Positions 25,140 to 34,356 of a stretch of DNA of 64,000 bases are shown one piece after another. Below the pieces are notes generated by a model that was given only the letters and a program-made list of their open reading frames with translations, was not told the origin of the DNA and ran no database searches. The DNA lies in NCBI GenBank assembly GCA_964552195.1, contig CAZKFM010000009.1, positions 1 to 64,000 on the forward strand. The letters are read 5' to 3'. Every line of letters starts with the position of its first letter. Position 1 is the first letter of the stretch. A program made the position numbers and the translations under genes. This DNA comes from CAZKAP01 sp964552195 (GTDB lineage: Bacteria > Bacteroidota > Bacteroidia > Flavobacteriales > Flavobacteriaceae).

Positions 25140-28100
25140 ATGTTAATGAGATTCTCTGCACAAACCATCCTACCTGTATTACTTCTAGTTCTTTCATGCA
25201 CCGGTCTCTTCGCTCAGAAGCGAGTGACGGGTCTTGTTAAAGACGATCAAGGCTTGCCACTCTTGGGCGTAAGCGTACTTGAAATGAACACCACAAACGG
25301 TGTTGTTACTGATTTTGACGGTAATTTCGTCATACAAGTAAGCGGAGAGGGAAGCGTTCTTCAATTCAGCTTCCTAGGGTATGAAACGCTAACACTGGAG
25401 ATCGATCAGAGGGATTTTTACGAAGTCAGGCTCAGTCCCGATTCTCAGCAACTGGATGAGGTGATCATTACAGCACTGGGAGTCCGGAGGGAAGAAAAGG
25501 CGCTGGGTTACTCCGTACAGAAACTTTCTATGCAGGAAGTATCCGAAGTTAAGGCAACCAATTTCACGGACAACCTGGCCGGTAAAGTCGCAGGTGTTTT
25601 CATTACCGGTTCTTCAGCAGGACCAACGGCATCATCGAACATTAATATCCGTGGTGCGGCCTCCTTACTGGGGAACAACCAACCCCTCTTCGTAGTTAAT
25701 GGTATGCCTATCACCAACGACCTCTACAGTTTTGACGACGGTCTGAATGGTTCTTCGACCATTGATTTTGGTAATGCTGCACAAAACATCAATCCGGATG
25801 ATATTGAATCGGTCAATATACTCAAGGGGCCGGCAGCATCGGCATTATACGGGGCCCGGGCGGCAGATGGTGTAATCCTAGTGGAAACCCGCAAGGGTAC
25901 CGGGGCCAAAGGTCTGGGAATTGAGGTGAACCATACCACACTATTTTCTTCGATACTGACCATGCCGGATTATCAAAACACCTATGGCTTTGGTGGAGGC
26001 GGTAAGTATTCCTATCTGGATGGATCCAACTATATCGGAGAGCGGGAGTACTACGAGGCCTATGGAGAGAATTGGGGTCCCCGAATGAATGGGCAGCTTA
26101 TCAAACAATTTAACTCAAACGGTGAGCCCGTGCCCTTTACTCCGTCGCCAAATAATGTTAGGGACTTTTACCGTCTGGGAATAACAAGCATCAATAATGT
26201 GGCCATCAATACCCAAAACGAGGACAGCGATTTTCGCTTTTCTTATACGAGATTCGACAAAGAAGACATTCTTCCCAACACGGATCTGAGCAGAAACACC
26301 TTTCAGGTGAGTATGGGAAGGAGTATGCTGGACGATAAACTGACCTTCAGGGCCAATGCCGTCTATGTAAATGCCTTCTCGGGCAACGTGCCCAACGCAG
26401 GTTATGACGAATCTTCGTCGGTACAGTACGGATGGCTCTGGTATCCGAGGCAGGTTAACATCAACGATCTTCGAGATTACTGGATCCCAGGTCAGGAGGG
26501 AGTACAGCAGCGTTATGTAGAGAACCTATGGGTTAACAATCCATGGTTCATTATCAATGAAAATACCAATTCGTTTCGCAACAATCGAGTGATTGGAAAC
26601 ATTGAAGTCAATTATGACTTCGCCAGGAATTTTTCCTTCCGTTTCAAATACGGTGGAGACGTACTGAGCGAAAGGCGCCAATATAGAAGGGCGCCTTCAA
26701 CTAAGGCCGTGCTCCTAGGTAGTTATAGAGAGGATGAGATCTCCTTCTCGGAAACAAATGCCGAGGCCCTTTTTTCTTATAGTACGGATCGCACGAACGG
26801 AAGCGACTGGCAGCTGGACGTTAAACTCGGGGGCAATATCATGAGGCAGCGCGCTAATTTCCTGGTAGCTAATAATCCCCAATTGAAACTGTTCGGAACC
26901 GATAACAGTATCTATACCCTGGCCAATAACCGGTCTGGTGTCCTTACCGAATCTCAAAAGACCCGGGTGGGAATCAACAGTGTATTCGGACTGGCCACGC
27001 TATCGTTTAAGAACTACCTCTACGTGGATGTGACCGCCAGGAACGACTGGTCCAGCACCTTGGTTGACCCAGATGCCGGGGTGGAGGGCTCGAATTATTC
27101 CTTTTTCTACCCTTCGGTAACGCTGAGTACTATCGTTTCGGACATGGTTAATCTGAACAGTAACACCTTTTCATTTTTGAAGCTACGTGCCAACTATGCC
27201 GAAGTGGGTAATGGTGCGCCCCCTTATGCATTTGGAACCACTTTTACACCACAGGCGGCCTTTGGAAATAATACTGTATTCACTGCAAACCGTACAGTTA
27301 CGGATCCTAATCTGACCAATGAGCGTACTCGAGCTTTTGAGGTCGGAACCGACATCCGGTTTTTTAACAATCGATTCCGGCTCGATGCCACCTATTACAA
27401 CATGCTGAGCTTCGACCAGGTGATCCGCCTGCCCGTGGCTGGAACGAGCGGATATGACTTTAGTCTTACCAATGGAGGTTCCATCCGAAATCAGGGTGTG
27501 GAAGTGTTATTGAATGCCATTCCTTTCCAGTCACAGGATTTCGAGTGGTCGGCTACGCTCAATCTGGCTCACAATCGCGCGGTGGTGGAGACCTTGCCGG
27601 ACATAATAACCAGCGGTAGGTATTCCGTGGTTGCGGATATGTTTCCGGGTGATGAAGGTGGTTCCGACCTGGAATTTGTTGCCGTTGAAGGTCAGCCTTT
27701 TGGTCAATTGTACGGGCTTGGATTCGTGCGCCATCCCGAGACCGGAGAGATCATTCACCAGAATGGCCTTCCGATGATGACTCAGGATAAGGTCTCTGCA
27801 GGCTCTTACCAGCCGGATCTGAGGGCCGGAATTGAAAACACCTTCAGGTATAAGAATTTTGATTTCAGTTTCCTGTTCGACGGTCAGTTTGGCGGTAAGA
27901 TTTATGCCCGTTCTCATGCACTGTATAATACCGGGGGAACGATAACCAATTTTGACGACCCGAATCTGAGATTATCCACCCTGAGTGGCCGTACCACGTA
28001 TAGCGTGGACTATGATGACGCCGGTGAGCCCGTTTACAGTCTGGATCAGTTCGGAGGAGGCGTCATCGGACCAGGATTGAATTGGACAGACTCCAACGCC

Positions 28101-28487
28101 GATGGTGTAATTGATTATGAAAACGAGTTGTCGGAGAATACCGTCCGGGTAGAGCCGGGAGGTGTTGGATACGTAGGGTACTTTTATACGTACTACGGAA
28201 ATGGATTCAATCGCGACAATATAGAGGCGGCGACCTATGATGCCACCTATGTTAAGCTCAGAGAAGTCAGCATTGGCTACAATATTCCGGAGGCTTTCTG
28301 CAAAAAGCTGGGCATGCAGAGCGCCCGATTTTCACTAATCGGAAGGAATTTGCTGCTGTTTACTGAGGTACCTACCATTGATCCGGAAACCTTTTCCATC
28401 AGGAATGGGGTGTTTGTCCCCGGTTTCGAAAGTCAGCAGATTTTTCCGTCCAGGAACTACGGTTTTTCCGTGAACCTTACATTTTAA
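25140..28487 (+). CDS. SusC/RagA family TonB-linked outer membrane transporter
   Basis: 1115 residues: signal peptide (ends at GLFAQ), carboxypeptidase-regulatory-like domain (about 27-105), TonB-box region and plug (about 108-250; SNINIRGAASLLGNNQPLFV and SALYGARAADGVILVETRKG are SusC hallmarks), then a large barrel with the aromatic C-terminus SVNLTF. With SusD it forms an energy-coupled outer-membrane importer. Such pairs take up glycans, peptides or other solutes too large or scarce for porins. The start may be the third codon (25146). SusD follows 24 bp later, then a BCCT transporter. No glycoside hydrolase or peptidase is linked, so this is not a classical polysaccharide locus. Confidence 0.96.
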   Translation: MLMRFSAQTILPVLLLVLSCTGLFAQKRVTGLVKDDQGLPLLGVSVLEMNTTNGVVTDFDGNFVIQVSGEGSVLQFSFLGYETLTLEIDQRDFYEVRLSPDSQQLDEVIITALGVRREEKALGYSVQKLSMQEVSEVKATNFTDNLAGKVAGVFITGSSAGPTASSNINIRGAASLLGNNQPLFVVNGMPITNDLYSFDDGLNGSSTIDFGNAAQNINPDDIESVNILKGPAASALYGARAADGVILVETRKGTGAKGLGIEVNHTTLFSSILTMPDYQNTYGFGGGGKYSYLDGSNYIGEREYYEAYGENWGPRMNGQLIKQFNSNGEPVPFTPSPNNVRDFYRLGITSINNVAINTQNEDSDFRFSYTRFDKEDILPNTDLSRNTFQVSMGRSMLDDKLTFRANAVYVNAFSGNVPNAGYDESSSVQYGWLWYPRQVNINDLRDYWIPGQEGVQQRYVENLWVNNPWFIINENTNSFRNNRVIGNIEVNYDFARNFSFRFKYGGDVLSERRQYRRAPSTKAVLLGSYREDEISFSETNAEALFSYSTDRTNGSDWQLDVKLGGNIMRQRANFLVANNPQLKLFGTDNSIYTLANNRSGVLTESQKTRVGINSVFGLATLSFKNYLYVDVTARNDWSSTLVDPDAGVEGSNYSFFYPSVTLSTIVSDMVNLNSNTFSFLKLRANYAEVGNGAPPYAFGTTFTPQAAFGNNTVFTANRTVTDPNLTNERTRAFEVGTDIRFFNNRFRLDATYYNMLSFDQVIRLPVAGTSGYDFSLTNGGSIRNQGVEVLLNAIPFQSQDFEWSATLNLAHNRAVVETLPDIITSGRYSVVADMFPGDEGGSDLEFVAVEGQPFGQLYGLGFVRHPETGEIIHQNGLPMMTQDKVSAGSYQPDLRAGIENTFRYKNFDFSFLFDGQFGGKIYARSHALYNTGGTITNFDDPNLRLSTLSGRTTYSVDYDDAGEPVYSLDQFGGGVIGPGLNWTDSNADGVIDYENELSENTVRVEPGGVGYVGYFYTYYGNGFNRDNIEAATYDATYVKLREVSIGYNIPEAFCKKLGMQSARFSLIGRNLLLFTEVPTIDPETFSIRNGVFVPGFESQQIFPSRNYGFSVNLTF

Positions 28488-28511
28488 TCAAGAATTGGAT
28501 AAACTATTGAT

Positions 28512-30002
28512 ATGAACAAGATATTCAGATATATAGGAATTTCAGGTGTATCCTTAATAACGCTGTTCTGGAGTTGTGACGACTTCGAGGAGTTCAATGA
28601 AAATCCGAATGAGCCCATTACTGTGAGTCCGGATGTACTGCTCACTGGTACCATTCGCAACAGTGTAAATACAACCGTTGATGCCTCCTACCTGGTGGGC
28701 AATAACGCAGCACAGATTTCGGCCAAAACACTTCGTTTGGAAGTAGATGCATACAATTGGAACGCCTTCCCCACGTATTGGGAAGGTTGGTACGGGAGTC
28801 TTCTGGATCTGAAGATCGTGGAGGAACTGGCCGTGGAATCTGGGAATGAGGTATTGCAGGGAGCGGCCATCGTCCTGCGCAGTTGGATCTTTGAGAATAT
28901 CACGGACTGTTATGGCAATGTACCGTATTTCGAGGCGATCGAGGGTGTAGAACTCAATTTCACACCTTCCTATGACGATCAGGAAACCATATATAGGGAC
29001 TTGCTTGCACAACTCGAGACTGCCGATCAGCTTCTGGCCAGTGGAAATGGATTTATAGAAGGAGATATACTGCTCGACGGAGATTCCGAAAAGTGGAGAA
29101 AATTTGGGAATTCGCTTCGCCTGAGGCTCATCATGCATGCCAACAATCAACTGGATGATGCGGCCAGTCGATTCGCGGCGGTGGTCAACGGCGGGCCTCT
29201 CATTGAAAGTAATGACGATAATGTGGTTCTGACCTACACGGGAAGTTTCCCCAATGAGTTTCCTCTGATTCCATTGAAAACCGGAGATTTCGATGCTGTC
29301 GCCATTGGTGAAGCTGCGGTCGATGTGATGTCCGGATATAGTGATCCCAGGCTGTTGCGCTACGCGCGACCCAATAATGAAGATTTCGTGAGTAACCCGG
29401 AATTCATCGGAGCTGTTAACGGTCAGGGAAACCAGTGCAGCAAGAGCGGGGCTTCCAGGCTGGGTGTTCAGTACTACAATTATCCCGGCTTTACTCAGGC
29501 GAGCGACTTGGGACTGGACACGGCCGAGGGGGTAGTTATGACCTATTCTGAGGTACAGTTTCTCCTTGCCGAAGCTGCCGTAAAAGGCTGGATCACTTCG
29601 GATGTGGCGAACTTGTACCGGGAGGGGGTTAGGGCTTCCATGGAATATCATCAGGTGGATTTCGATCCTTTTGGATGGTCGGATTTTGATGATTTTTATT
29701 CAAATTCCGGTGTGGCGTATTCGACACCAACCGATATCTGGGAACAGAAGTGGCTGGCTCTGTTTTTCCATGGCATGGAGCCGTATTTCGAAGTGCGTAG
29801 GTGGTATTTCGAATCCGGAAATTCATTTTCGGGCATTCCTTTCCTGAATCCGTCATGCGGAAACCTGAACGGCGATCTCCTTCCTCTGCGCTTTTTGTAT
29901 CCCGGAGAAGAACAATCGCTCAATAGTGAAAATTATGAACAGGCTGTACAAGAGTTAGGGGGCACGGATAGTCAGAATGCGGCTACCTGGATCGTCAGGT
30001 AG
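28512..30002 (+). CDS. SusD/RagB family surface lipoprotein
   Basis: 496 residues, lipoprotein signal with lipobox LFWSC (Cys22) and the N-terminal FEEFNENPNEP typical of the SusD-like subfamily 2. The alpha-helical TPR-like scaffold includes WIFENITDCYGNVPYFEA and MTYSEVQFLLAEAAVKGW. It caps the SusC barrel and binds substrate. The subfamily is often associated with peptide or small-molecule rather than polysaccharide uptake, which fits the neighbouring inner-membrane osmolyte-type transporter. It lies in an operon with SusC (24-bp gap) and 130 bp before the BCCT gene. Confidence 0.95.
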   Translation: MNKIFRYIGISGVSLITLFWSCDDFEEFNENPNEPITVSPDVLLTGTIRNSVNTTVDASYLVGNNAAQISAKTLRLEVDAYNWNAFPTYWEGWYGSLLDLKIVEELAVESGNEVLQGAAIVLRSWIFENITDCYGNVPYFEAIEGVELNFTPSYDDQETIYRDLLAQLETADQLLASGNGFIEGDILLDGDSEKWRKFGNSLRLRLIMHANNQLDDAASRFAAVVNGGPLIESNDDNVVLTYTGSFPNEFPLIPLKTGDFDAVAIGEAAVDVMSGYSDPRLLRYARPNNEDFVSNPEFIGAVNGQGNQCSKSGASRLGVQYYNYPGFTQASDLGLDTAEGVVMTYSEVQFLLAEAAVKGWITSDVANLYREGVRASMEYHQVDFDPFGWSDFDDFYSNSGVAYSTPTDIWEQKWLALFFHGMEPYFEVRRWYFESGNSFSGIPFLNPSCGNLNGDLLPLRFLYPGEEQSLNSENYEQAVQELGGTDSQNAATWIVR

Positions 30003-30132
30003 CATAGAGTGTTTTGCATCGTTAATAAGGGATTGCGGGGCCGATAGCATAAAGTTGTTATGGGTCCCGTTTCATATCGGATTCAGCCGGGTCTGAATCA
30101 TGTATTCGCAACCGAATGATTAAAGGAAACGT

Positions 30133-31731
30133 ATGAGTCAGGCAGTGAAAAAGAAGTATTTTGATATACACGGCCCCGTGTTTTATCCTGCTTCCATTAT
30201 TATTTTAACGATGATTGGCCTTTCCTTTTTCTTTAGTGATTCGATGGGAGAGGCCTTCGGCATTTTTCAGCAGCAGACCTCCAGGTACATGGGGTGGTTC
30301 TTTATACTCGTTATGAACCTCTTTGTTATTGTGGCACTTTGGTTTGCCTTTAGTCGGTTCGGTAAGATCCGACTCGGAGGGGAAAACGCCCGCCCGGAGT
30401 TCTCTACGTTTTCCTGGTTTTCCATGCTATTCTCGGCCGGACTGGGCATAGGCCTGATGTTCTATGGAGTAGCCGAACCCATGTTTCATTTTAGCAATCC
30501 TCCTCTGGAGGTTTCCAATCTGGGGGAACGCGCGAGTCAGGCGATGTTATTTACCTATCTGCACTATGGACTACACGGCTGGTCTCCTTATGTGATCGTA
30601 GGTCTGGCACTGGCATTCTTCACCTACAATAAAGGCCTGCCATTAACCATCAGTTCCCTATTTCGTCCTTTGCTCGGGGATCGCGTCAATGGATGGATAG
30701 GACATCTGGTTGATATTTTAGCGGTGATTGCAACACTATTCGGTTTGGCCACCACCCTGGGTATAGGGGTGCAACAAATCAATTCGGGCTTATTTTTCCT
30801 GTTTGAAATTCCGAATGAAACGAAGACTCAAATACTACTGATTGCAATCATTACACTGGGCGCAACGACTTCCGTTGTCCTTGGTCTTGATAAAGGAGTT
30901 CGATTCCTTAGCGTAATCAATATGCGCGCCGCCCTGTTATTTTTATTGTTCATGCTGATTGTGGGCCCCACCGCTTATTTGCTGGATGGTTTTATTCAGA
31001 ACGTGGGTAATTATTTCAATTCCATCATTCGCATTGGTACCTGGGCAGAAACATACAGTGAAAAGGACTGGCAGCATTCGTGGACCGTTTTTTACTGGGC
31101 CTGGTGGATTAGTTGGTCGCCCTTTGTCGGAATGTTCATAGCCCGGGTTTCCAAAGGGCGTACGATTAAGGAATTTATCTTGGGAGTGCTGTTGGTTCCC
31201 TCCTTGCTCGTATTTCTGTGGATGGCTGTATTTGGGGGATCGGCCATTTTTATTGAGTCGCAGGGGGTAGTATCGATAGCTGAATATGTCAATGAAGACC
31301 TTTCGACGGCCCTGTTTGTGATGCTTCAGCAGTTTCCCCTGTCGAATATTTCTTCATTTGTGGGAATCTGTCTGGTTACGGTGTTTTTTGTTACTTCATC
31401 GGACTCTGGCTCCCTGGTCATCGATAGTATTACGGCAGGTGGAAAACTGGATGCCCCCGTGGGGCAGCGAATTTTTTGGGCACTTTTAGAAGGTAGTGTG
31501 GCTGCGGCGCTACTTTATGCCGGGGGATTAAAGGCGCTGCAGTCCGCAGTGATTTCATCGGGCTTGCCTTTTGCTGTGGTTATCGTATTTATCATTTTCG
31601 GTCTTAATCGCGAACTCAGGAAAACCAGCGATCGGGCCCGACAACGAGACGAACAAAAGGAGAAAGAGCAATACTTAAAACAGATAAAGGAACTTATTGA
31701 ATCCGAATCCAATGACGAAAAAACTGAATAG
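30133..31731 (+). CDS. BCCT family betaine/choline/carnitine-type transporter
   Basis: 532 residues with about twelve membrane segments (LeuT fold). The glycine-rich unwound helix SAGLGIGLMFYGVAEP (GLGIG at 103-107) and the aromatic substrate box YWAWWISWSPFVGMFIARVS are intact, so substrates with a quaternary ammonium group are likely. The charged C-terminal tail (about 495-532) resembles the osmosensory or regulatory tails of the family. The gene overlaps the universal stress protein gene by 20 bp, so the two are translationally coupled. It lies downstream of SusCD in the same direction, suggesting a complete outer-to-inner membrane route. Confidence 0.95.
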   Translation: MSQAVKKKYFDIHGPVFYPASIIILTMIGLSFFFSDSMGEAFGIFQQQTSRYMGWFFILVMNLFVIVALWFAFSRFGKIRLGGENARPEFSTFSWFSMLFSAGLGIGLMFYGVAEPMFHFSNPPLEVSNLGERASQAMLFTYLHYGLHGWSPYVIVGLALAFFTYNKGLPLTISSLFRPLLGDRVNGWIGHLVDILAVIATLFGLATTLGIGVQQINSGLFFLFEIPNETKTQILLIAIITLGATTSVVLGLDKGVRFLSVINMRAALLFLLFMLIVGPTAYLLDGFIQNVGNYFNSIIRIGTWAETYSEKDWQHSWTVFYWAWWISWSPFVGMFIARVSKGRTIKEFILGVLLVPSLLVFLWMAVFGGSAIFIESQGVVSIAEYVNEDLSTALFVMLQQFPLSNISSFVGICLVTVFFVTSSDSGSLVIDSITAGGKLDAPVGQRIFWALLEGSVAAALLYAGGLKALQSAVISSGLPFAVVIVFIIFGLNRELRKTSDRARQRDEQKEKEQYLKQIKELIESESNDEKTE

Positions 31732-32596
31732 TCTGCTAGTCTGCCTTGATCTGTCACCACATGATAGATACTGTGTGGAATATGCTCAACTCCTGGCCAG
31801 CTCCATAGATGATCTCGAAGAGGTGGTTTTGTTTCACAACATTCGATTCGATTTTATCGATGCCCTGGAAGGGTTTAATGATAGCAGCGCCTTCGACTTG
31901 AAGAAAAGGGTGTCCCGGCACCTGAACTCCAGCTATAGTCTGTATTTCTCCGATTCCGGTACCCGTCTGGTTATCGAAGTAGAGGACCAGAACGATACCG
32001 TGGAAGCCATCGGAAACCGATTAACCGGAATGACGGATGTACTTCTGTTATTCGGTAATAAGGCACCTTATCAAGGTACCGGTGATGTTGTCTTCAGGAT
32101 GTTATCGCTTAAAAAACCGGATACCCCTGTCTTGCTTTGCCCCCAAAAGGAGTCTCCGTCATTGGGTTACATAGCCGCTGCATTGGACCTGAATCCCAGA
32201 GGAAGGGATACCGTTTTAGTCTCCTTTATTAATGACATATCAGAGTATCTAACGGATTCAAGAATGGTAGGAATTCATGTTAATAAGATGCCCGTAGTTT
32301 ACTTTCCTTATGTGAACCGTGAAGATGAAACCATTGAGCAGGAACTGAACGAGAATAGCCGAATTAGGTTCCAAAAACTGGCCGCTCAACTCAAGCAAAG
32401 CTTCCACCGCTGGGAACTCAAGATCATTAGTGGAAAAGATATCAGTAAATCCCTTGTCGAGTTCAGTGAAAAGCAATCCGTAGATCTTCTGGTGATCGGC
32501 AAACACGGGAATTCCTTTTTCGAGCCAGGCCTTCTGGGCGGAATTGCCCGAAAGACCGCGGTCCAGAGTTCACGTACGGCTATATTAATTGTGTAG
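31712..32596 (+). CDS. Tandem universal stress protein
   Basis: About 294 residues with two UspA-like domains. The first (about 1-140) is divergent; the second (about 145-294) ends with the ATP-binding style motif VIGKHGNSFFEPGLLGGIAR and the last strand TAILIV. The start is taken at ATG 31712 (MTKKLNSLLV); a TTG five codons upstream is in frame but less likely. It overlaps the end of the BCCT gene. Usp proteins beside transporters often modulate them in response to ATP level or stress, as with TeaD and the TeaABC ectoine transporter, which is a useful analogy here. Confidence 0.88.
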   Translation: MTKKLNSLLVCLDLSPHDRYCVEYAQLLASSIDDLEEVVLFHNIRFDFIDALEGFNDSSAFDLKKRVSRHLNSSYSLYFSDSGTRLVIEVEDQNDTVEAIGNRLTGMTDVLLLFGNKAPYQGTGDVVFRMLSLKKPDTPVLLCPQKESPSLGYIAAALDLNPRGRDTVLVSFINDISEYLTDSRMVGIHVNKMPVVYFPYVNREDETIEQELNENSRIRFQKLAAQLKQSFHRWELKIISGKDISKSLVEFSEKQSVDLLVIGKHGNSFFEPGLLGGIARKTAVQSSRTAILIV

Positions 32597-32598
32597 AA

Positions 32599-32793
32599 TT
32601 ATTCTTCCTGCTCCCGGAGAAATTCTTCCCTGTGAACGGCCTTCTTTTTATTCAGGCGTCGTTTTACAGAGGGTTTAGTGTATTGTTGTCGCTCCTGTAA
32701 TTCCTGTTTGACCTTGGTGTTCCTGAATTTTCTTTTATATCGTTTCAGAGCTGCGTCGATATTCTCTCCTGGTTTTACGGGTATTATCAGCAT
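32599..32793 (-). CDS. rpsU: 30S ribosomal protein S21
   Basis: 64 residues, the family length. The sequence starts MLIIPVKPGENIDAALKRYK and is strongly basic with the usual EFLREQE-type Bacteroidota tail. S21 sits at the 30S platform near the anti-Shine-Dalgarno end of 16S rRNA. In Bacteroidota, S21 with S18 and S6 has been linked to occlusion of the anti-SD sequence. The gene lies 20 bp downstream of the GNAT acetyltransferase gene, both leftward. Confidence 0.97.
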   Translation of the reverse strand: MLIIPVKPGENIDAALKRYKRKFRNTKVKQELQERQQYTKPSVKRRLNKKKAVHREEFLREQEE

Positions 32794-32813
32794 GAAATGT
32801 TGCTTTAATGGTT

Positions 32814-33248
32814 CTAGGACACTTTCCAGAATTCGGATAAGCGTGCAAATCCCAGTCGTTCAAAAAAGGGGAGGAATGCACCTTCGGGCCTCAGATGTAC
32901 CGATATCGACCCCTTGCAATAACTGCGGGCATATTCGATTAATGAGGTCCCGTGTCCTTGATTGCGGTAGTTTTCTGCAATGGCGATGTATGCCAGCAGG
33001 TAGGTGCCTAGCAGATTTTCCATACCCGTTCTGTTAAGCACCATCGCACCGATCACCAGATCCTCACTTTCCAAAACGAAGATGTACCCACCAAGACCAG
33101 CCTTCTCCTTAATAGCATACTGAAGGGACTTTCGTATGGATTCGCGTTCGCCGGTAAAGTCGGGTAAATTCCCGTTTAGAAAATCGGCTAAACGATTAAT
33201 TTGCCTGGGGGTAGGCTTGGAAAAGGCGTCATAAGTACGAATGAGCAT
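32814..33248 (-). CDS. GNAT family N-acetyltransferase
   Basis: 144 residues with the GNAT acetyl-CoA binding motif A (IAIAENYRNQGHGTSLIEYA, about residues 89-108) and the C-terminal F-x-R-L-G-F strand. Substrate unknown. It precedes rpsU by 20 bp, so it may be co-transcribed with it and might modify a ribosomal protein, as RimI-type enzymes do, but no motif shows this. It starts near a putative transcriptional gap at 33249. Confidence 0.88.
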   Translation of the reverse strand: MLIRTYDAFSKPTPRQINRLADFLNGNLPDFTGERESIRKSLQYAIKEKAGLGGYIFVLESEDLVIGAMVLNRTGMENLLGTYLLAYIAIAENYRNQGHGTSLIEYARSYCKGSISVHLRPEGAFLPFFERLGFARLSEFWKVS

Positions 33249-33650
33249 GAATCCTTGATTCAGGGTTCAAAAAATAGGTGTAGTAGGGGGTTGTTGCAGG
33301 GGGATTCCCCGGAAAACAGCCAGGACAGAATCTGCCTGACCTATTCGCTGGGAGGTATGAACCGGGACGACAGCAGACGAATGATATATGCTGCATCCGA
33401 GCCCGGCGGTGGACAGGACTTTTTTCCGATCGCTTGAGTCATACCTCAAATTTAAAAATATATACCGAGCGACCACACCTAGTTCAGGGTGTAACTTCTG
33501 GTAAAAAAAGTTAATCTGTTACCCTCCGTGCATATGAGTCCAAATGGTAAGGGACAGGAAAAGGTTCAGCGCTCTTTTCCTTTATGAATGATTCCTTCGT
33601 TAGGATTTCCTATATTGCCCGGAGCTGGCAGGCCTCCTGTTCAGTAAGGT
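33249..33650. other. Intergenic region, no gene recognised
   Basis: About 400 bp between the GNAT gene and the tRNA-Met terminator. Open frames of 60-80 codons exist on both strands but have no family resemblance or conserved composition. The stretch 33440-33475 is AT-rich (TTTAAAAATATATA) and could carry the promoter for the GNAT-rpsU pair. Nothing else was seen. Confidence 0.5.
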
Positions 33651-33700
33651 AAAAAAAAGACGCAACCGGTCTTCGTATTAGTCTGAAACCTATTGCGTCT
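33651..33700 (-). terminator. Terminator of tRNA-Met
   Basis: On the minus strand AGACGCAA (33693-33700) pairs with TTGCGTCT (33658-33665), followed by seven T residues. It lies eight bases past the tRNA 3' end. Confidence 0.8.
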
Positions 33701-33708
33701 GTGAGCTG

Positions 33709-33782
33709 TAGCGAGAGGGGGAATTGAACCCCCGACCTCAGGGTTATGAATCCTGCGCTCTAACCACCTGAGCTACCTCGCC
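33709..33782 (-). tRNA. tRNA-Met (CAT anticodon)
   Basis: The cloverleaf is clear: acceptor GGCGAGG with TCTCGCT (two G-U type pairs), D-arm GCTC-AGGTGGTTA-GAGC, anticodon loop TTCATAA, variable AGGTC, and T-arm GGGGG-TTCAATT-CCCCC. The G1 base pair and ordinary anticodon stem suggest the elongator rather than the initiator; a CAT anticodon could also belong to a tRNA-Ile modified to lysidine. The CCA end is not fully encoded (ACA follows). Confidence 0.93.
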
Positions 33783-33918
33783 GGATTGCTTGTTGTCTAA
33801 GCGGGTGCAAATATACGCTACAGCCAGTGGCCGACCAACCAAAAGAATTGATATTTCGAAAGTGCGCAGATATTTTCTATATTGTTGGGTTAAGTGACCT
33901 AGCCAAAGAAAACAAACT

Positions 33919-34311
33919 ATGATAGAGATGAGCGAAAAGATAAAGTTTGAAATGGAGTTCGTAATCCAGTCTTCTCCACAGTTGTTGTATCAGTATATTG
34001 CAACACCTTCGGGACTTTCGGAATGGTTTGCGGATAACGTGAACTCCCGTGGGGAGACGTTCAGCTTTATCTGGGATGGATCAGAGGAAAATGCCAAGAT
34101 GCTAAAGAAGAAAAGCGACGAGTTTGTCAAGTTTGCCTGGGCTGAAAATGAAGACAGCAGCTACTTTGAGATGCGTATAGTAGTGGATGAAATTACCTCG
34201 GATGTCTCCCTGATGATCACCGATTTTGCCGAACCGACCGAGGTCGATGAAGCCAAGCTGCTTTGGGAAAACCAGATTTCCGATCTGAAGCATGTGCTCG
34301 GATCATCCTGA
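33919..34311 (+). CDS. START-like domain protein
   Basis: 130 residues with an SRPBCC/START-like fold typical of a conserved Bacteroidota protein: it starts with KIKFEMEFVIQSSPQLLYQY, then TPSGLSEWFADNVN and a C-terminal helix with WENQISDLKHVLGS. It probably binds a hydrophobic ligand or a protein partner. The start may be the second Met (MSEKIKF). It lies 45 bp upstream of the class IV aminotransferase-like gene in the same direction, an arrangement common in flavobacteria. Confidence 0.88.
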   Translation: MIEMSEKIKFEMEFVIQSSPQLLYQYIATPSGLSEWFADNVNSRGETFSFIWDGSEENAKMLKKKSDEFVKFAWAENEDSSYFEMRIVVDEITSDVSLMITDFAEPTEVDEAKLLWENQISDLKHVLGSS

Positions 34312-34356
34312 TGCTCTTTCCGCACCAACGGTGCAATTTGTGAAACAACCCTAATT

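Noticed and set aside
33201..33476. Two overlapping opposite frames of 69-78 codons after the GNAT gene
   Set aside because: Neither resembles a family and one overlaps the GNAT start; not supported as genes.
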